DNA from: Borrelia maritima
GTDB taxonomy: Bacteria; Spirochaetota; Spirochaetia; Borreliales; Borreliaceae
DNA length: 64,000 nucleotides
Direction: 5' to 3'
NCBI RefSeq assembly: GCF_008931845.1
Contig: NZ_CP044535.1
Coordinates: 124,001-188,000, forward strand
Shown: positions 46,747-56,625 of the stretch, one piece after another
Numbering within the stretch: the stretch's first letter is position 1
Layout: each line of letters opens with the position of its first letter
Made by a program: the position numbers and the translations under genes
Notes under the pieces: model-generated
The model's database searches: none
The model's input: only the letters and a program-made list of their open reading frames with translations
Told to the model about the DNA's origin: nothing

Positions 46747-48798
46747 CTAGATCAAATCATCTTTTAAAGACACAACAAAATTCTTGTGAATCCAGCCTTG
46801 AAGTCCGTAACTTGTTTCAATAAGAACAAAATCATCTTTGCTGTCAAGAATATAAACGCTTGCGTTGCCTTTTAAAAATCTCCAACTTCTTGAAAAGTTG
46901 TCAGGAACTTTATAAAGAGAGACTAAATCGCCTTTAATTATTCCCACCTCGAATTGTTGCTTAGAATAAAAATAATATGTCTCAAATATAGTAAAACAAA
47001 CCGCAGAAAAAAGTAAAAATACAATTATTTTTTTTAAATTTTTTGCCAAAAATCTATAAGAAATAGATACGACTAAAAAATTTATCAAAAATAAGCTAAT
47101 AATAAAAAAAATATTAGAGAAGATAAAACTATTATTACGAACATTGTCTGTAACTCCATTTTTAGCTTCAATTAAATCAATAACTTTATAAGAAATTTCA
47201 TTATTTGGAGAAGCCAAAAATGCCTTATAGGCTGAATAAATAGCTTCAAAATCTCTATCCATTTTACTTAAAATAAGAGCTCTATTTAGCCAAAGCCCTG
47301 AATAATTTGGATATTTTTTAAGAATATTGTCAATTTTGATAAGTGCAGCATCATAATTTTTGGTATTATAATTTTCAACCAAATCATTTATATTTTTTTC
47401 TGAAAGTAAACCATCATTTATAGCATTTAAACTAATACCAACAGCCAATATTAAAATAATAAGTCCAAAACTTGATGCTGCAAAAAATTTTTTATAACTA
47501 ATTAAAATGGCTAAAGACAATAAAAATCCTGGAATTACAAGCAAATAATAGTATGAAACAAAAAATAAAAAAGTTTTATTTTTGTAATTCAAAATATCAG
47601 CATAAGATAATAGTTTAAAATCAGAATCTGCATTACTTTGTACTCTATTTATACTGTTAAGCTCGCCTGAATATTCGTACTTCAATTTTTTCCCTTTAAG
47701 AGTATAAACTATTCCGTTATCGGGATTTAAATAATTAAAGTCACTAATATTTAAAAATACACTACCTTTAGTATCAGGCTTAATTGTATAAACTTGAGAA
47801 ATACTGCCCTTGTATCCACTTTTAGAAGGCTTAAAACTATAATTTTTCTTTTTATTAAGAATTTTAGAATTATAAGTTTCAATCTCTGGAAAATAAAAGT
47901 GTGGAAAATTCCCTTGACCTGTAATTTTTATTAAAATAGTAAATATATCTTGCTTAATTGTCGAATAAGTCGGAGTCTCATAATCGATTCTAAAAGTTCC
48001 CACTGCTAAAGATTTAACCTCTTGGGGAATCGGTTTAACTTTTAACAAAAGCTCAGGGGTTTTCCTAACAAGGCTAGAATTAATATTAAAAGAAAAACTG
48101 GGAATCAAAACATTTTTTGAGTCCTTAAGAGGGGTTAATACAAAATTATAAAAAGGTACATCTAAAATCTCTTTATTATGAAAAGTTCTATATTTAATAT
48201 CTCCAAATATAGGCATCTTTTCAACCATTGCGTCTTTAATAGCGGGCAAAGATCCAGACATTTCATTAGAATTACCATCTGAAAGCCAATTTGAACGCAA
48301 AACAAGCCCAATGCTTTGATATTCATAAACCTCTCTTTTGTCAAGATCCCAATATAAATCAACTGGCAAACCAAAAGAATTTATTTCATCAGATCTTAGC
48401 ACACTAACTTCAACCTCTGAAGATAAATAGAAATCACCTTTATAAATTACTTTTAATGGGGGAATCTTAATAAACCCCAAACTCTCAAAAAGATATTCAA
48501 CTTTAATCTCAATAAAAGGGAAATTATTATTATCCGTCGCCCTAGATATTGATAAAACATTAGAATTGGATTGAACTTCTTTATTTATTTCAACTTTTAG
48601 CAAACTTATGTCGATATCTTGCAAAGGATTGTTAAGCCTTATGATTTGAATAAATTTGTCACCACTTAAAACTTTAATATTTTTAACAAAATCAATACCC
48701 GTAAGCGAATAAAGTCTTGCAATTGAAAAAAAATAAATAAAAAATATTACCAATCTTCTCTTGGAACAGCTAGGCCTTCGTCTATTTTTCTCAACCAT
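46747..48798 (-). CDS. batD: BatD-like membrane protein with TPR and SH3-like parts
   Basis: 683 residues: signal segment (about 15-30), BatD-type immunoglobulin-like repeats (about 35-390; KVLSGDKFIQIIRLNNPLQDI and PLKVIYKGDFYLSSEVEVSV), a membrane hairpin (about 415-455), a TPR pair (about 465-535), another membrane segment and a C-terminal bacterial SH3-like domain ending GLQGWIHKNFVVSL. Last gene of the operon. The ATG at 48798 has GAGAGG upstream but overlaps the previous gene by 52 bases; a TTG at 48753 is an alternative. BatD-type proteins are membrane partners of VWA proteins in aerotolerance operons; exact role unknown. Confidence 0.72.
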   Translation of the reverse strand: MVEKNRRRPSCSKRRLVIFFIYFFSIARLYSLTGIDFVKNIKVLSGDKFIQIIRLNNPLQDIDISLLKVEINKEVQSNSNVLSISRATDNNNFPFIEIKVEYLFESLGFIKIPPLKVIYKGDFYLSSEVEVSVLRSDEINSFGLPVDLYWDLDKREVYEYQSIGLVLRSNWLSDGNSNEMSGSLPAIKDAMVEKMPIFGDIKYRTFHNKEILDVPFYNFVLTPLKDSKNVLIPSFSFNINSSLVRKTPELLLKVKPIPQEVKSLAVGTFRIDYETPTYSTIKQDIFTILIKITGQGNFPHFYFPEIETYNSKILNKKKNYSFKPSKSGYKGSISQVYTIKPDTKGSVFLNISDFNYLNPDNGIVYTLKGKKLKYEYSGELNSINRVQSNADSDFKLLSYADILNYKNKTFLFFVSYYYLLVIPGFLLSLAILISYKKFFAASSFGLIILILAVGISLNAINDGLLSEKNINDLVENYNTKNYDAALIKIDNILKKYPNYSGLWLNRALILSKMDRDFEAIYSAYKAFLASPNNEISYKVIDLIEAKNGVTDNVRNNSFIFSNIFFIISLFLINFLVVSISYRFLAKNLKKIIVFLLFSAVCFTIFETYYFYSKQQFEVGIIKGDLVSLYKVPDNFSRSWRFLKGNASVYILDSKDDFVLIETSYGLQGWIHKNFVVSLKDDLI

Positions 48799-49334
48799 AC
48801 AACCCTCTCAAGATTTTCAATATACCTTAAAAAATTTTCATTGCTCTCAACAAAATTTTTACTTTTTTCTACACTCAAAGAATTCAAACTATCGCGCACT
48901 GTTCGTTTTTTTATTATTGCAAGTTCAAGATTATATTTAGCATTATAACTGCTAGGATTAATTTTTAAAGCCTCTTTAAAAGCCATCTCAGCCTTATGAT
49001 AAAGTCCTTGATTATAATATATTATCCCCTCGTTATAATTGACATTAAAATTTAAAAAAATATCATTGGTCTTCTTTGCATAAGAAAATATTCTAAGAGA
49101 ACTCTCATATTCACCCAAAGAATAGTATACAACTCCAAGATTGTAATATCCCCAAGCAGAATATTTTTTATCCTCTACAAGATTGTAATAATTTGAAATT
49201 GCATTTTGATAATTTCCCCGAACATATTCATAATTGCCAATAGCCATTAAAGACATGGACTTAACATTTGAACAAGACAAAAAACCTAAACATAAAAAGC
49301 AAATATATAAAAATGCTAAAAAGTCTCGTCCCAC
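48747..49334 (-). CDS. TPR lipoprotein of the Bat operon
   Basis: 195 residues. Lipobox GFLSC (Cys near 21), then TPR repeats (about 31-140: VRGNYQNAISNYYNL, YYSLGEYESSLRIFSY, YYNQGLYHKAEMAFKEALKI). It takes the place of BatC/BatE-type TPR proteins. GTG start at 49334 with GGATGATAAA upstream, 19 bases inside the end of the preceding VWA gene. A scaffold for the VWA proteins is plausible but inferred. Confidence 0.8.
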   Translation of the reverse strand: MGRDFLAFLYICFLCLGFLSCSNVKSMSLMAIGNYEYVRGNYQNAISNYYNLVEDKKYSAWGYYNLGVVYYSLGEYESSLRIFSYAKKTNDIFLNFNVNYNEGIIYYNQGLYHKAEMAFKEALKINPSSYNAKYNLELAIIKKRTVRDSLNSLSVEKSKNFVESNENFLRYIENLERVVWLRKIDEGLAVPREDW

Positions 49335-50302
49335 TTTATCATCCTGACAAATAAATACATAAAAATAAACAAAAGAGAAATAACCAAAAAAATTCTATAC
49401 CTTAATACATCAACAAGTATAATATCATTTGACGTTCTTCTTATTATACCATTTCTTATATCATTAACAACAAAGTTAATCCCTTTTAAATACAAGTTAT
49501 AATATGATCCTTTAAGTGAAGATGATAGAAGAAGTAAATTTTCTTCATTTATTGTGGTTTTAACAAAATTTCCATTTTTATCTTTAATACTGAAGCCTTG
49601 ATCAAATAAAAAAGGATTGCTGCTACCAATTCCAACCACAAAACTTTCTAACTTTAAATTATTGACAAATTTAGAAAACCTATAATAATTATTTTCTCCC
49701 CAATCATCACCATCTGTTAAAATAACTAAAAAATTATAATAAGAATCATCCTGTAAGCTAGAAATTACATTAAAAACAGCATCCCCTAAAAAACTCCCGG
49801 GTGAGCTTATTAAATCGGGCTCTATATAATTTAACATCTTATTTAAACTGTTTTTGTCCTTAGAAAAAGGTAAAACCAATATAGACTTACCTTTAAAAAT
49901 AGTAAGAGAATATTCTGCATTTTCAAAATTGTTTAAAATTAAGCTAATAATGTTTTTAGCGCTCTCAAGCCTATTAATAATCTTCCCTTCATCTACACTT
50001 AACATACTACGCGAAATATCAAAAATAAAAGAAATCCTCAATTTACTTCTCTCATCCTCAACAGCTCTTTGCCCCCAAGAAATATCTAAAATGGATAAAA
50101 TTAAAAAAATCAAACTAAAAATAAAAAATATTGTCATAAGAATCTTTTTAATGCAGTAATTTTGAATATAGGAATTGTTCCCATACATAAAGCTTAAGGT
50201 TTTAAAAAACGGAATATTTCTTTTAAAATCAAGCAAACACACAAAAAAAATCCACAATAAAATTAAAAAAAAGTATAAAGCACTATAATTATTTATGCTC
50301 AT
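49316..50302 (-). CDS. batB: VWA-domain membrane protein, BatB-like
   Basis: 328 residues from the ATG at 50302, which overlaps the upstream stop as ATGA and follows AAGAGG. Two N-terminal membrane segments (about 8-27 and 45-70), a von Willebrand A domain with the metal site FIFDISRSM (D-x-S-x-S) and VILTDGDDWGEN, and a C-terminal membrane segment. I recall this locus as BB0172, which has been described as an integrin-binding, host-induced outer protein; the operon context argues also for the general Bat role. The longer frame to 50356 has no ribosome-binding site. Confidence 0.85.
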   Translation of the reverse strand: MSINNYSALYFFLILLWIFFVCLLDFKRNIPFFKTLSFMYGNNSYIQNYCIKKILMTIFFIFSLIFLILSILDISWGQRAVEDERSKLRISFIFDISRSMLSVDEGKIINRLESAKNIISLILNNFENAEYSLTIFKGKSILVLPFSKDKNSLNKMLNYIEPDLISSPGSFLGDAVFNVISSLQDDSYYNFLVILTDGDDWGENNYYRFSKFVNNLKLESFVVGIGSSNPFLFDQGFSIKDKNGNFVKTTINEENLLLLSSSLKGSYYNLYLKGINFVVNDIRNGIIRRTSNDIILVDVLRYRIFLVISLLFIFMYLFVRMIKWDETF

Positions 50303-51300
50303 AGCACCTCTTTTAAGAAGATTTTTGAAAAAATAAAATAAATAAATAATAAGCAAAACGCTAAAACTAAAAATTCTTTATAAATGTCTTTATTATCCAC
50401 AGCTATTTTAATTTTTCTCTCCAAGTTTTCCTTTTTTGAAAAATCTTGAATTGCAAATTGAAAAGAAAAATCATCATTAACTGAATAAAAAAGCCCCCCT
50501 GTTTTATTCGAAATCTCAGCAAGCATACTAGGATCATAAACTTCTTTCAGACTTCCTTGATAAAATTTTCCAGATCTTAATTTAAACTCAACACTAAATT
50601 CTTCAGAACTACCAATACCAATAGAATAAATCTTAACATTCAAACCTTGAGCAAGATTAATAACTTGATCTTTATAAATCTCATCTGAATTAACAACTCC
50701 ATCTGTTAAAACCACTATTGATTTTTTAAGAGCTTCAGAATGCTTTAAATGAGACAAAGCAATAGAAATGCCCAATCCTAAAGCAGACCCATTGCCAAGA
50801 TCCATAATATAAATATCATCTAACTTTTTATTAAAAAAATCCCTATCTGTTGTTATAGGTACTACTATTGAAGCGTCTTTTGCAAAAGCTACCAAACCAA
50901 TATTATCATTTTCGCGTTGAGAAATAAAACGCCTAATCAATTCCTTTGAAAACTCAAGTCTATTCTTAGAAGAAAACTCAACAGCCCCCATACTAGGTGA
51001 AATATCAAGAACAATGACAATGTCAGCACCAGCACTAAGATGTATCATCTTCTTTTTTGAAACTGAAGGACCTGCTAAAGCAAAAACCATAACCATTGCA
51101 GCCAAATATAAAAAAGAATAAGTAAAAAAATACATCAAATTTAGTCTATAATCCTTAAGCTTTAAAGAATTAAAATTGCCATAAAGCGATATTGGAAACT
51201 TTATTTTACCGCCTCTATTTTTAAAAAAATGATTAAAATAAATTATTAAAGGAAAAATTATCAACAAAAACAAATACAAGGGCTCATTAAATGTTAGCAT
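50299..51300 (-). CDS. batA: VWA-domain membrane protein, BatA-like
   Basis: 333 residues starting MLTFNEPLYLFLLI at 51300, 5 bases after AGGGG. Two N-terminal membrane segments (about 5-20 and 50-72), a VWA domain with DIVIVLDISPSMGAVEFSS (metal motif D-I-S-P-S) and VVLTDGVVNSDEI, and a C-terminal membrane segment. BatA and BatB probably pair in the membrane. Start overlaps the previous gene by 14 bases. The frame extends to 51324 without a signal for initiation. Confidence 0.87.
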   Translation of the reverse strand: MLTFNEPLYLFLLIIFPLIIYFNHFFKNRGGKIKFPISLYGNFNSLKLKDYRLNLMYFFTYSFLYLAAMVMVFALAGPSVSKKKMIHLSAGADIVIVLDISPSMGAVEFSSKNRLEFSKELIRRFISQRENDNIGLVAFAKDASIVVPITTDRDFFNKKLDDIYIMDLGNGSALGLGISIALSHLKHSEALKKSIVVLTDGVVNSDEIYKDQVINLAQGLNVKIYSIGIGSSEEFSVEFKLRSGKFYQGSLKEVYDPSMLAEISNKTGGLFYSVNDDFSFQFAIQDFSKKENLERKIKIAVDNKDIYKEFLVLAFCLLFIYFIFSKIFLKEVL

Positions 51301-52189
51301 TAGCACCCCTATTAAATTCTTCAAAATTTGATGCTGCAGTTCTTAAATCTTCTAAAACAAATGGCAAGCTATCAAATAATAAATCAACCCCACTAAATTT
51401 ACTAAAATCAGAAAGCCTTAATGTATTAATAAAAGCTGAACGAATCTCATAAGGAACCTTAAGATCTTGCAAAATTACAGAAATTTCTGTTGTAGTAATA
51501 GCATTAAAATCTAAACCTGTTTTTTTAGATAAATAAACTCTTAAAGAAGAATTTATTAAATTATAAAATGCACTTTGATCACCACCTTGTCTAGCATACT
51601 TAGATAAAATAACAAACTGTTTCTGCAATATTTTATAAGGCTTTCTAAGTCCATGCTTAACTATTAGGTAAATTAAAAGGCGATTTAAAAACTTTAAAAG
51701 CTTAATAAACAAATAAGGAATCAAAAATAAAACAAGAATAAATAAAAACAAATAGGTACTTGTTCCGGGGACAAATAAAACGCCTTCTATATTTTTAATC
51801 TTAAAATCAGAATTATTAGATACCAGTTTATCAGTATTAATTTTTATATTCTTTAAAACAACCTTGTTTTTCTTACCATTTTTATTAATTACATCCCCAA
51901 TATAAATAGAAGGAAGAGAACTACTTCCAATATAAAAAGAAACAAAATTAACTATTATTTCATTTGTTACACTATTATAACTAATCGAATTTACTTCAAC
52001 AAATTCATCTTTAACTTCTTTAAAATCTACAGGGAAAAACTCTTCATCATCATTTAAAATTAATGAAACTTTAAAATCGACAGAATCACCTACATAATAA
52101 CGAGTTGGCATAAATATTTCATTCTTTATTTCATAAGAATGTAAAAATAAGGAGAAAAAAAGAAAAAGATTTGAAATAATTTTCTTCAA
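51287..52189 (-). CDS. Membrane protein between DUF58 and BatA genes (DUF4381-like)
   Basis: 300 residues. TTG start at 52189, 9 bases after AAGGGA. A signal peptide, a beta-rich periplasmic domain (about 24-135), one membrane segment (about 143-168), then a cytoplasmic helical domain with INSSLRVYLSKKTGLDFNAI and LRLSDFSKFSGVD, the pattern seen in DUF4381/BatD C-terminal regions. The position, between DUF58 and batA, agrees. Role unknown; likely assembles with the VWA proteins. Confidence 0.7.
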   Translation of the reverse strand: MKKIISNLFLFFSLFLHSYEIKNEIFMPTRYYVGDSVDFKVSLILNDDEEFFPVDFKEVKDEFVEVNSISYNSVTNEIIVNFVSFYIGSSSLPSIYIGDVINKNGKKNKVVLKNIKINTDKLVSNNSDFKIKNIEGVLFVPGTSTYLFLFILVLFLIPYLFIKLLKFLNRLLIYLIVKHGLRKPYKILQKQFVILSKYARQGGDQSAFYNLINSSLRVYLSKKTGLDFNAITTTEISVILQDLKVPYEIRSAFINTLRLSDFSKFSGVDLLFDSLPFVLEDLRTAASNFEEFNRGANANI

Positions 52190-52192
52190 AGT

Positions 52193-53068
52193 CTATTGTC
52201 CCTTTTTAAGAAGAATTTTAAGTTTTTTAAAAACATCTTCTTTAGTATCAATCTCAATAAAACTAATATTTTTTTTAATACACTCTTTTTTCCATTTTAT
52301 TTTATCAAGAGTCCAATAGTTTTTATAACCATTTAACGTCAACTTGCTAAACCCTGAAACTAAAAAATTCTCTCCAGTTTCAATATCTTCACAAATCAAA
52401 GTTCCAATTTTGGGAAAATTTTCATCAAAAAAATCTGAAATTCTTATAGCAACAACATTATGTCTCTTGCTCAAAACATTTAAAGATTTAAAATAATCAT
52501 TTGCCTTAAAATCAGAAATAATAACAACCAAAGATCTTTTTTTATAATATTCTGCCGTATTTTTAAAAATATAAGCTAAGCTGCTACCTGGTTTAAGACT
52601 TCTATTAATCGTTTCACTTAATATTAATCCTAAATGTAAATGACCTTTGCCCGAAGGTATAAACTTGTCCATTCCGCTTGAAAAAAAAGTAACTCCTATT
52701 TTATCATTATTAAAAAATGCCATGTGCGCAAAAATAGAAACCAACAAATCCTGAACATCCTTTTTGTTAACCTTATCTCCCAAGCTCATAGAAAGCGAAT
52801 TATCAACAAGAAGATGAAGATTCATTCCTCTATCTTCTTTGAAAACTTTTGAAAAAATACTATCCGCTTTTGAGCTCACATTCCAATCAATAAATCTAGC
52901 ATCATCAGAGTCCTCATACGGTCTAAATTCATAAAATTCAAGACCAAGTCCCTTAAAAATTGAACGATAACCACCAAAATTAAGCTCTGAAAGCATTTTC
53001 CTTGAAAAGAACTTTAAAGCTTTTATCTTAGTTTTAGTACTGCTACTTATCTCCCTATCTTGCATCAT
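52193..53068 (-). CDS. DUF58 protein with VWA-like fold
   Basis: 291 residues, soluble. The DUF58 signature YEFRPYEDSDDARFIDWNVSS (split in the protein after Asp) is followed by a VWA-like region with LLVDNSLSMSLGDK (D-x-S-x-S) and VIISDFKAND. DUF58 proteins are encoded with MoxR ATPases almost everywhere and are thought to be their targets. Fourteen bases after moxR; 3 bases before the next gene. Confidence 0.88.
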   Translation of the reverse strand: MMQDREISSSTKTKIKALKFFSRKMLSELNFGGYRSIFKGLGLEFYEFRPYEDSDDARFIDWNVSSKADSIFSKVFKEDRGMNLHLLVDNSLSMSLGDKVNKKDVQDLLVSIFAHMAFFNNDKIGVTFFSSGMDKFIPSGKGHLHLGLILSETINRSLKPGSSLAYIFKNTAEYYKKRSLVVIISDFKANDYFKSLNVLSKRHNVVAIRISDFFDENFPKIGTLICEDIETGENFLVSGFSKLTLNGYKNYWTLDKIKWKKECIKKNISFIEIDTKEDVFKKLKILLKKGQ

Positions 53069-53082
53069 TTCAAAATTATTCC

Positions 53083-54075
53083 CTAAGGAAGCGCTACAGC
53101 AGAAAGAAGCATTCTGATAATATCGTCAATACTCATTTCTTCCACCTCTGCCTCATAAGATGGCGTAATTCTATGCCTTAACACACTGTAAGCTACAGCT
53201 TTGACATCTTCTGGTAAAACAAATATTCTCCCCTCATAAAGAGCATTAACACGAGCACACTTTAATAAACTAAGAGAAGCCCTGGGAGATGCACCAAATT
53301 CAATATATTTGGCAAAGGGATAAGTTTTCTTATCTCTTTCACGAGATGCTGAGATTAAAGTAACAATATAAAGCATTATTTTGTCATCAACTTTTACTCT
53401 GCCAACCGTTCTCTTAATATCAGCCAACGAATAAGCATTCATTACCTTTGCAACTTTAATATTTTCAAGACGTCCATCCACTGAAAATATTTTCAAAAGT
53501 TTTACTTCATCCTGCACTGATGGATAATTAACATTGACTTTTAATAAAAATCTATCAAGTTGAGATTCTGGTAAATTATAAGTCCCCTCTTGCTCTATTG
53601 GATTTTGAGTAGCAAGAACAAAAAATGGATCTGGAAGTCTATGGGTTTCATCTCCAAGAGTTACTTGTCTTTCTCCCATAGCCTCAAGAAGAGCAGCCTG
53701 AACTTTTGCAGGAGCTCTATTTATTTCATCTGCTAAAATAATATTCGAAAATACTGGACCTTTTCTAACCTTAAAAGTTCCTGTAGCACTTTTATAAACC
53801 ATATTGCCAGTAAGATCAGATGGCAAAAGATCTGGGGTAAACTGTATGCGCTTAAACTCAAGATCAAGAACATCAGACACAGTTTGAATTGCAAGAGTCT
53901 TGGCAAGACCTGGAACCCCTTCAAGCAAAACATGCCCTTCTGTTAAAAGCCCCATCAAAATAGCATCTATCATTTCTTTTTGACCAAGAACTCTGCTTGC
54001 AACCTCTCTTCTAAACTTATTTATCAAATGTAATGCATTCTCTACTTCTGAATCTATCTGAAAACCACTCTTCAT
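53083..54075 (-). CDS. moxR: MoxR-family AAA+ ATPase
   Basis: 330 residues. Walker A GVPGLAKT, Walker B ILADEINRAPAKVQ, sensor LATQNPIEQEGTYNLPESQLDRF and the C-terminal lid. MoxR proteins act as chaperones for VWA-domain partners and metal loading. I start at ATG 54075, 4-5 bases after AGGAG; the frame opens at a TTG (54090) inside that site. First gene of the seven-gene Bat-type operon (moxR, DUF58, DUF4381-like, batA, batB, TPR lipoprotein, batD). Confidence 0.92.
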   Translation of the reverse strand: MKSGFQIDSEVENALHLINKFRREVASRVLGQKEMIDAILMGLLTEGHVLLEGVPGLAKTLAIQTVSDVLDLEFKRIQFTPDLLPSDLTGNMVYKSATGTFKVRKGPVFSNIILADEINRAPAKVQAALLEAMGERQVTLGDETHRLPDPFFVLATQNPIEQEGTYNLPESQLDRFLLKVNVNYPSVQDEVKLLKIFSVDGRLENIKVAKVMNAYSLADIKRTVGRVKVDDKIMLYIVTLISASRERDKKTYPFAKYIEFGASPRASLSLLKCARVNALYEGRIFVLPEDVKAVAYSVLRHRITPSYEAEVEEMSIDDIIRMLLSAVALP

Positions 54076-54134
54076 AATACTCCTAGTCAAAATCCCTTTA
54101 AAATATAAATTAAGCTTAAATGATCATAATATTA

Positions 54135-54761
54135 TTATCTGTACAACAAAACCAAATTTCTATCTACGCTTAATTTTGAATTTAAAGACTTCACCTCTAT
54201 TTTACTAAACAAATCTTTAATTTGATTAATTTCGAAACTAATTCTATCAAATTTGCCCTTATACGCCATAATCAATCCCCCACTTTTTAAAAGATTCTTT
54301 AAAACTAAAGCGTATTCATTTAGGCTCCTAAAAGCTCTAATCGTAATAAATTCATACTTCTTTTTTTCCTTTTCAATCTCATATTCTAAAATTTTTACAT
54401 TTTCTAAATCAAGTTCTAACTTTATCATTTCCAAAAAAGTAGATTTTTTTTTACTTCTCTCTAAAAGATAATATTTTCTATAAGTATCAAAAATAGCCAA
54501 AACAATACCTGGAAATCCAGCGCCACTTCCAACATCAAGAATTTCAGAAGGATTAATATCTTGAATAGTAGGTAATCCTAAAAGAGAATCCATGACGTGT
54601 AGATTAAGTATAGAATTAAAATTGCTATTACTATTGGAAATTAAATTAAATCTGTTATTTAAAAGTAAAAGTCTCTTTATGTATAAATTTATTTTCTCAA
54701 GATCCTTATAAGTAAAGTGAAAATTACGTTCTGACAAAACAGATTCAATATCACTTATCAT
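54135..54761 (-). CDS. rsmG: 16S rRNA (guanine527-N7)-methyltransferase
   Basis: 208 residues. SAM-binding motif [16 protein letters not shown] (about 72-87), then [18 protein letters not shown] and [12 protein letters not shown]. RsmG (GidB) methylates G527 of 16S rRNA; loss gives low-level streptomycin resistance in other bacteria. The ATG overlaps the mnmG stop (ATGA). Length is normal. Confidence 0.93.
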   Translation of the reverse strand: MISDIESVLSERNFHFTYKDLEKINLYIKRLLLLNNRFNLISNSNSNFNSILNLHVMDSLLGLPTIQDINPSEILDVGSGAGFPGIVLAIFDTYRKYYLLERSKKKSTFLEMIKLELDLENVKILEYEIEKEKKKYEFITIRAFRSLNEYALVLKNLLKSGGLIMAYKGKFDRISFEINQIKDLFSKIEVKSLNSKLSVDRNLVLLYR

Positions 54762-56623
54762 ACAGAAAAATTTATAACTACCTTATTTTTAGGATTTGAA
54801 AAATATATTAACAAAACAGTAATATCTGTATTTCTTATTCCAGGAATTCGACTTGCTTGAGCAAGAGTAGCTGGTTGAATCTTAGAGAATTTTTCTCGAG
54901 CTTCTCTTGAAAGGCCTTCAATAATCTCGTAATTAAAATCAAATGGAAGCTTAACAAGTTCCAAATTATTAAGTTTTTTAATCAAATCTTTTTGTCTATT
55001 AATATAACCTTCATATTTAACATCTAATTCAACTTGCTCTAAAATTATTTTTGAATCACTTAAACTTGGATCAATTTTTATCAGATTATCTAAACTAATA
55101 GAAGGATCTTTTAAAATATGGTAAAAATCTTTACTAATATGCTTTTTTAATTGTTCGTCAGGAACATCTTTTAAACTAAGACGCCTTTTCCTTAAAAGCT
55201 CCTTTATCTCTTCAACTCTCCTCTCCTTAAAAAGATATTTTGAATATCTCTCCTCATCAACAAGCCCAAGATCATATCCAATCTTAATCAAACGCTTATC
55301 ACTAGTATCGTGTCTTAAATTAAGCCTGTGCTCAGCCCTAGAAGTAAACATTCTATAAGGCTCTTTAGTGCCTTTAGTAACAAGATCGTCAATAAGAACT
55401 CCAATATAAGAACTAGTTCTTGTTAAAATCATTGGCTTTTTATTTTGAAGCCTAAGAGCAGCATTAATTCCGGCCATTAAGCCTTGAGCTGCTGCTTCTT
55501 CATAACCTGAAGAACCGTTGGTCTGACCTGCTATAAAAAGTCCTTTAACTCTTTTGCTCTCAAGATTTGGATAAAGCTCGATTGGATTTATATAATCATA
55601 CTCAACAGCATACCCAGGCCTTGTAATAACAGCATGCTCAAGACCTTCAATACTGTTAATCAATTTTTGCTGAATATTTTCAGGCAAAGAAGAACTAAGA
55701 CCATTAAGATACATTTCTTCAGTATTAAAACCTTCAGGCTCAATAAAAATTTGATGCCTATCTTTATCTTTAAATTTTACTATTTTATCTTCAATAGAAG
55801 GACAATATCTTGGGCCATTGCCTACAATCTCACCAGAATAAAGAGGTGACAAATGCATATTCTCACTAATTATTTCATGAGTTTTTTTGTTGGTATAAGT
55901 CACGTAACATGAAAGTTGAGATTTGTCTAACTTGCCATTTGAAAAAGAAAAGGGAATAATGTCTGAATCTCCAAATTGAACCTCAGTCTTTGAAAAGTCA
56001 ACACTTTTTTTATGAATTCTTGCTGGAGTACCCGTTTTAAGCCTACCCATTTCAAATCCAAGGCCAAGTAAAGTTTTATCAAGCCCATAAGCAGAAAATT
56101 CAGCAAGTCTACCCATATTAGCTCTATACTCGCCAATAAATATTTTACCTCTAAGAAAAGTACCTGTTGTAAGCACCACAACGCTTGATCTAAACTTATT
56201 ACCTCTCTCTGTAACAACACCTTCAATCTCATTTCTCATAGAATTAAGAAGAAAATCAACAACTGTATCTTGAAAAAGATCAAGATTATCTTGACGCTCT
56301 AAAGTTTCTTTAGCCTTAGTTTGGTACATTAATTTATCAGCTTGAGCACGCGGAGCTTGAACCGCAGGACCACGACTTTTGTTTAAAACCCTAAACTGAA
56401 TCATGCTAAAGTCAATAATACGACCCATTTCGCCGCCAAGAGCATCAATTTCTCTAACCATATTGCCCTTAGCAAGTCCACCAATAGCAGGATTACAAGA
56501 AAGCTTACCGATTGTATCTAAATTTTGAGTAATCATTAAAGTTTTAAAACTTAATCTTGAAAGAGCAAGAGCAGCTTCAATCCCTGCATGCCCTCCTCCA
56601 ATAACAATTGCATCAAAATCCAT
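54758..56623 (-). CDS. mnmG: tRNA uridine-5-carboxymethylaminomethyl modification enzyme MnmG
   Basis: 621 residues. FAD-binding N-terminus [38 protein letters not shown], and the second dinucleotide region [21 protein letters not shown]; GidA C-terminal helical domain follows. With MnmE it modifies wobble U34 of several tRNAs. GGGGAAA precedes the ATG at 56623, two bases after the mnmE stop, so I use it and not the upstream ATG at 56641 that is inside mnmE. Confidence 0.96.
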   Translation of the reverse strand: MDFDAIVIGGGHAGIEAALALSRLSFKTLMITQNLDTIGKLSCNPAIGGLAKGNMVREIDALGGEMGRIIDFSMIQFRVLNKSRGPAVQAPRAQADKLMYQTKAKETLERQDNLDLFQDTVVDFLLNSMRNEIEGVVTERGNKFRSSVVVLTTGTFLRGKIFIGEYRANMGRLAEFSAYGLDKTLLGLGFEMGRLKTGTPARIHKKSVDFSKTEVQFGDSDIIPFSFSNGKLDKSQLSCYVTYTNKKTHEIISENMHLSPLYSGEIVGNGPRYCPSIEDKIVKFKDKDRHQIFIEPEGFNTEEMYLNGLSSSLPENIQQKLINSIEGLEHAVITRPGYAVEYDYINPIELYPNLESKRVKGLFIAGQTNGSSGYEEAAAQGLMAGINAALRLQNKKPMILTRTSSYIGVLIDDLVTKGTKEPYRMFTSRAEHRLNLRHDTSDKRLIKIGYDLGLVDEERYSKYLFKERRVEEIKELLRKRRLSLKDVPDEQLKKHISKDFYHILKDPSISLDNLIKIDPSLSDSKIILEQVELDVKYEGYINRQKDLIKKLNNLELVKLPFDFNYEIIEGLSREAREKFSKIQPATLAQASRIPGIRNTDITVLLIYFSNPKNKVVINFSV

Positions 56624-56625
56624 AT

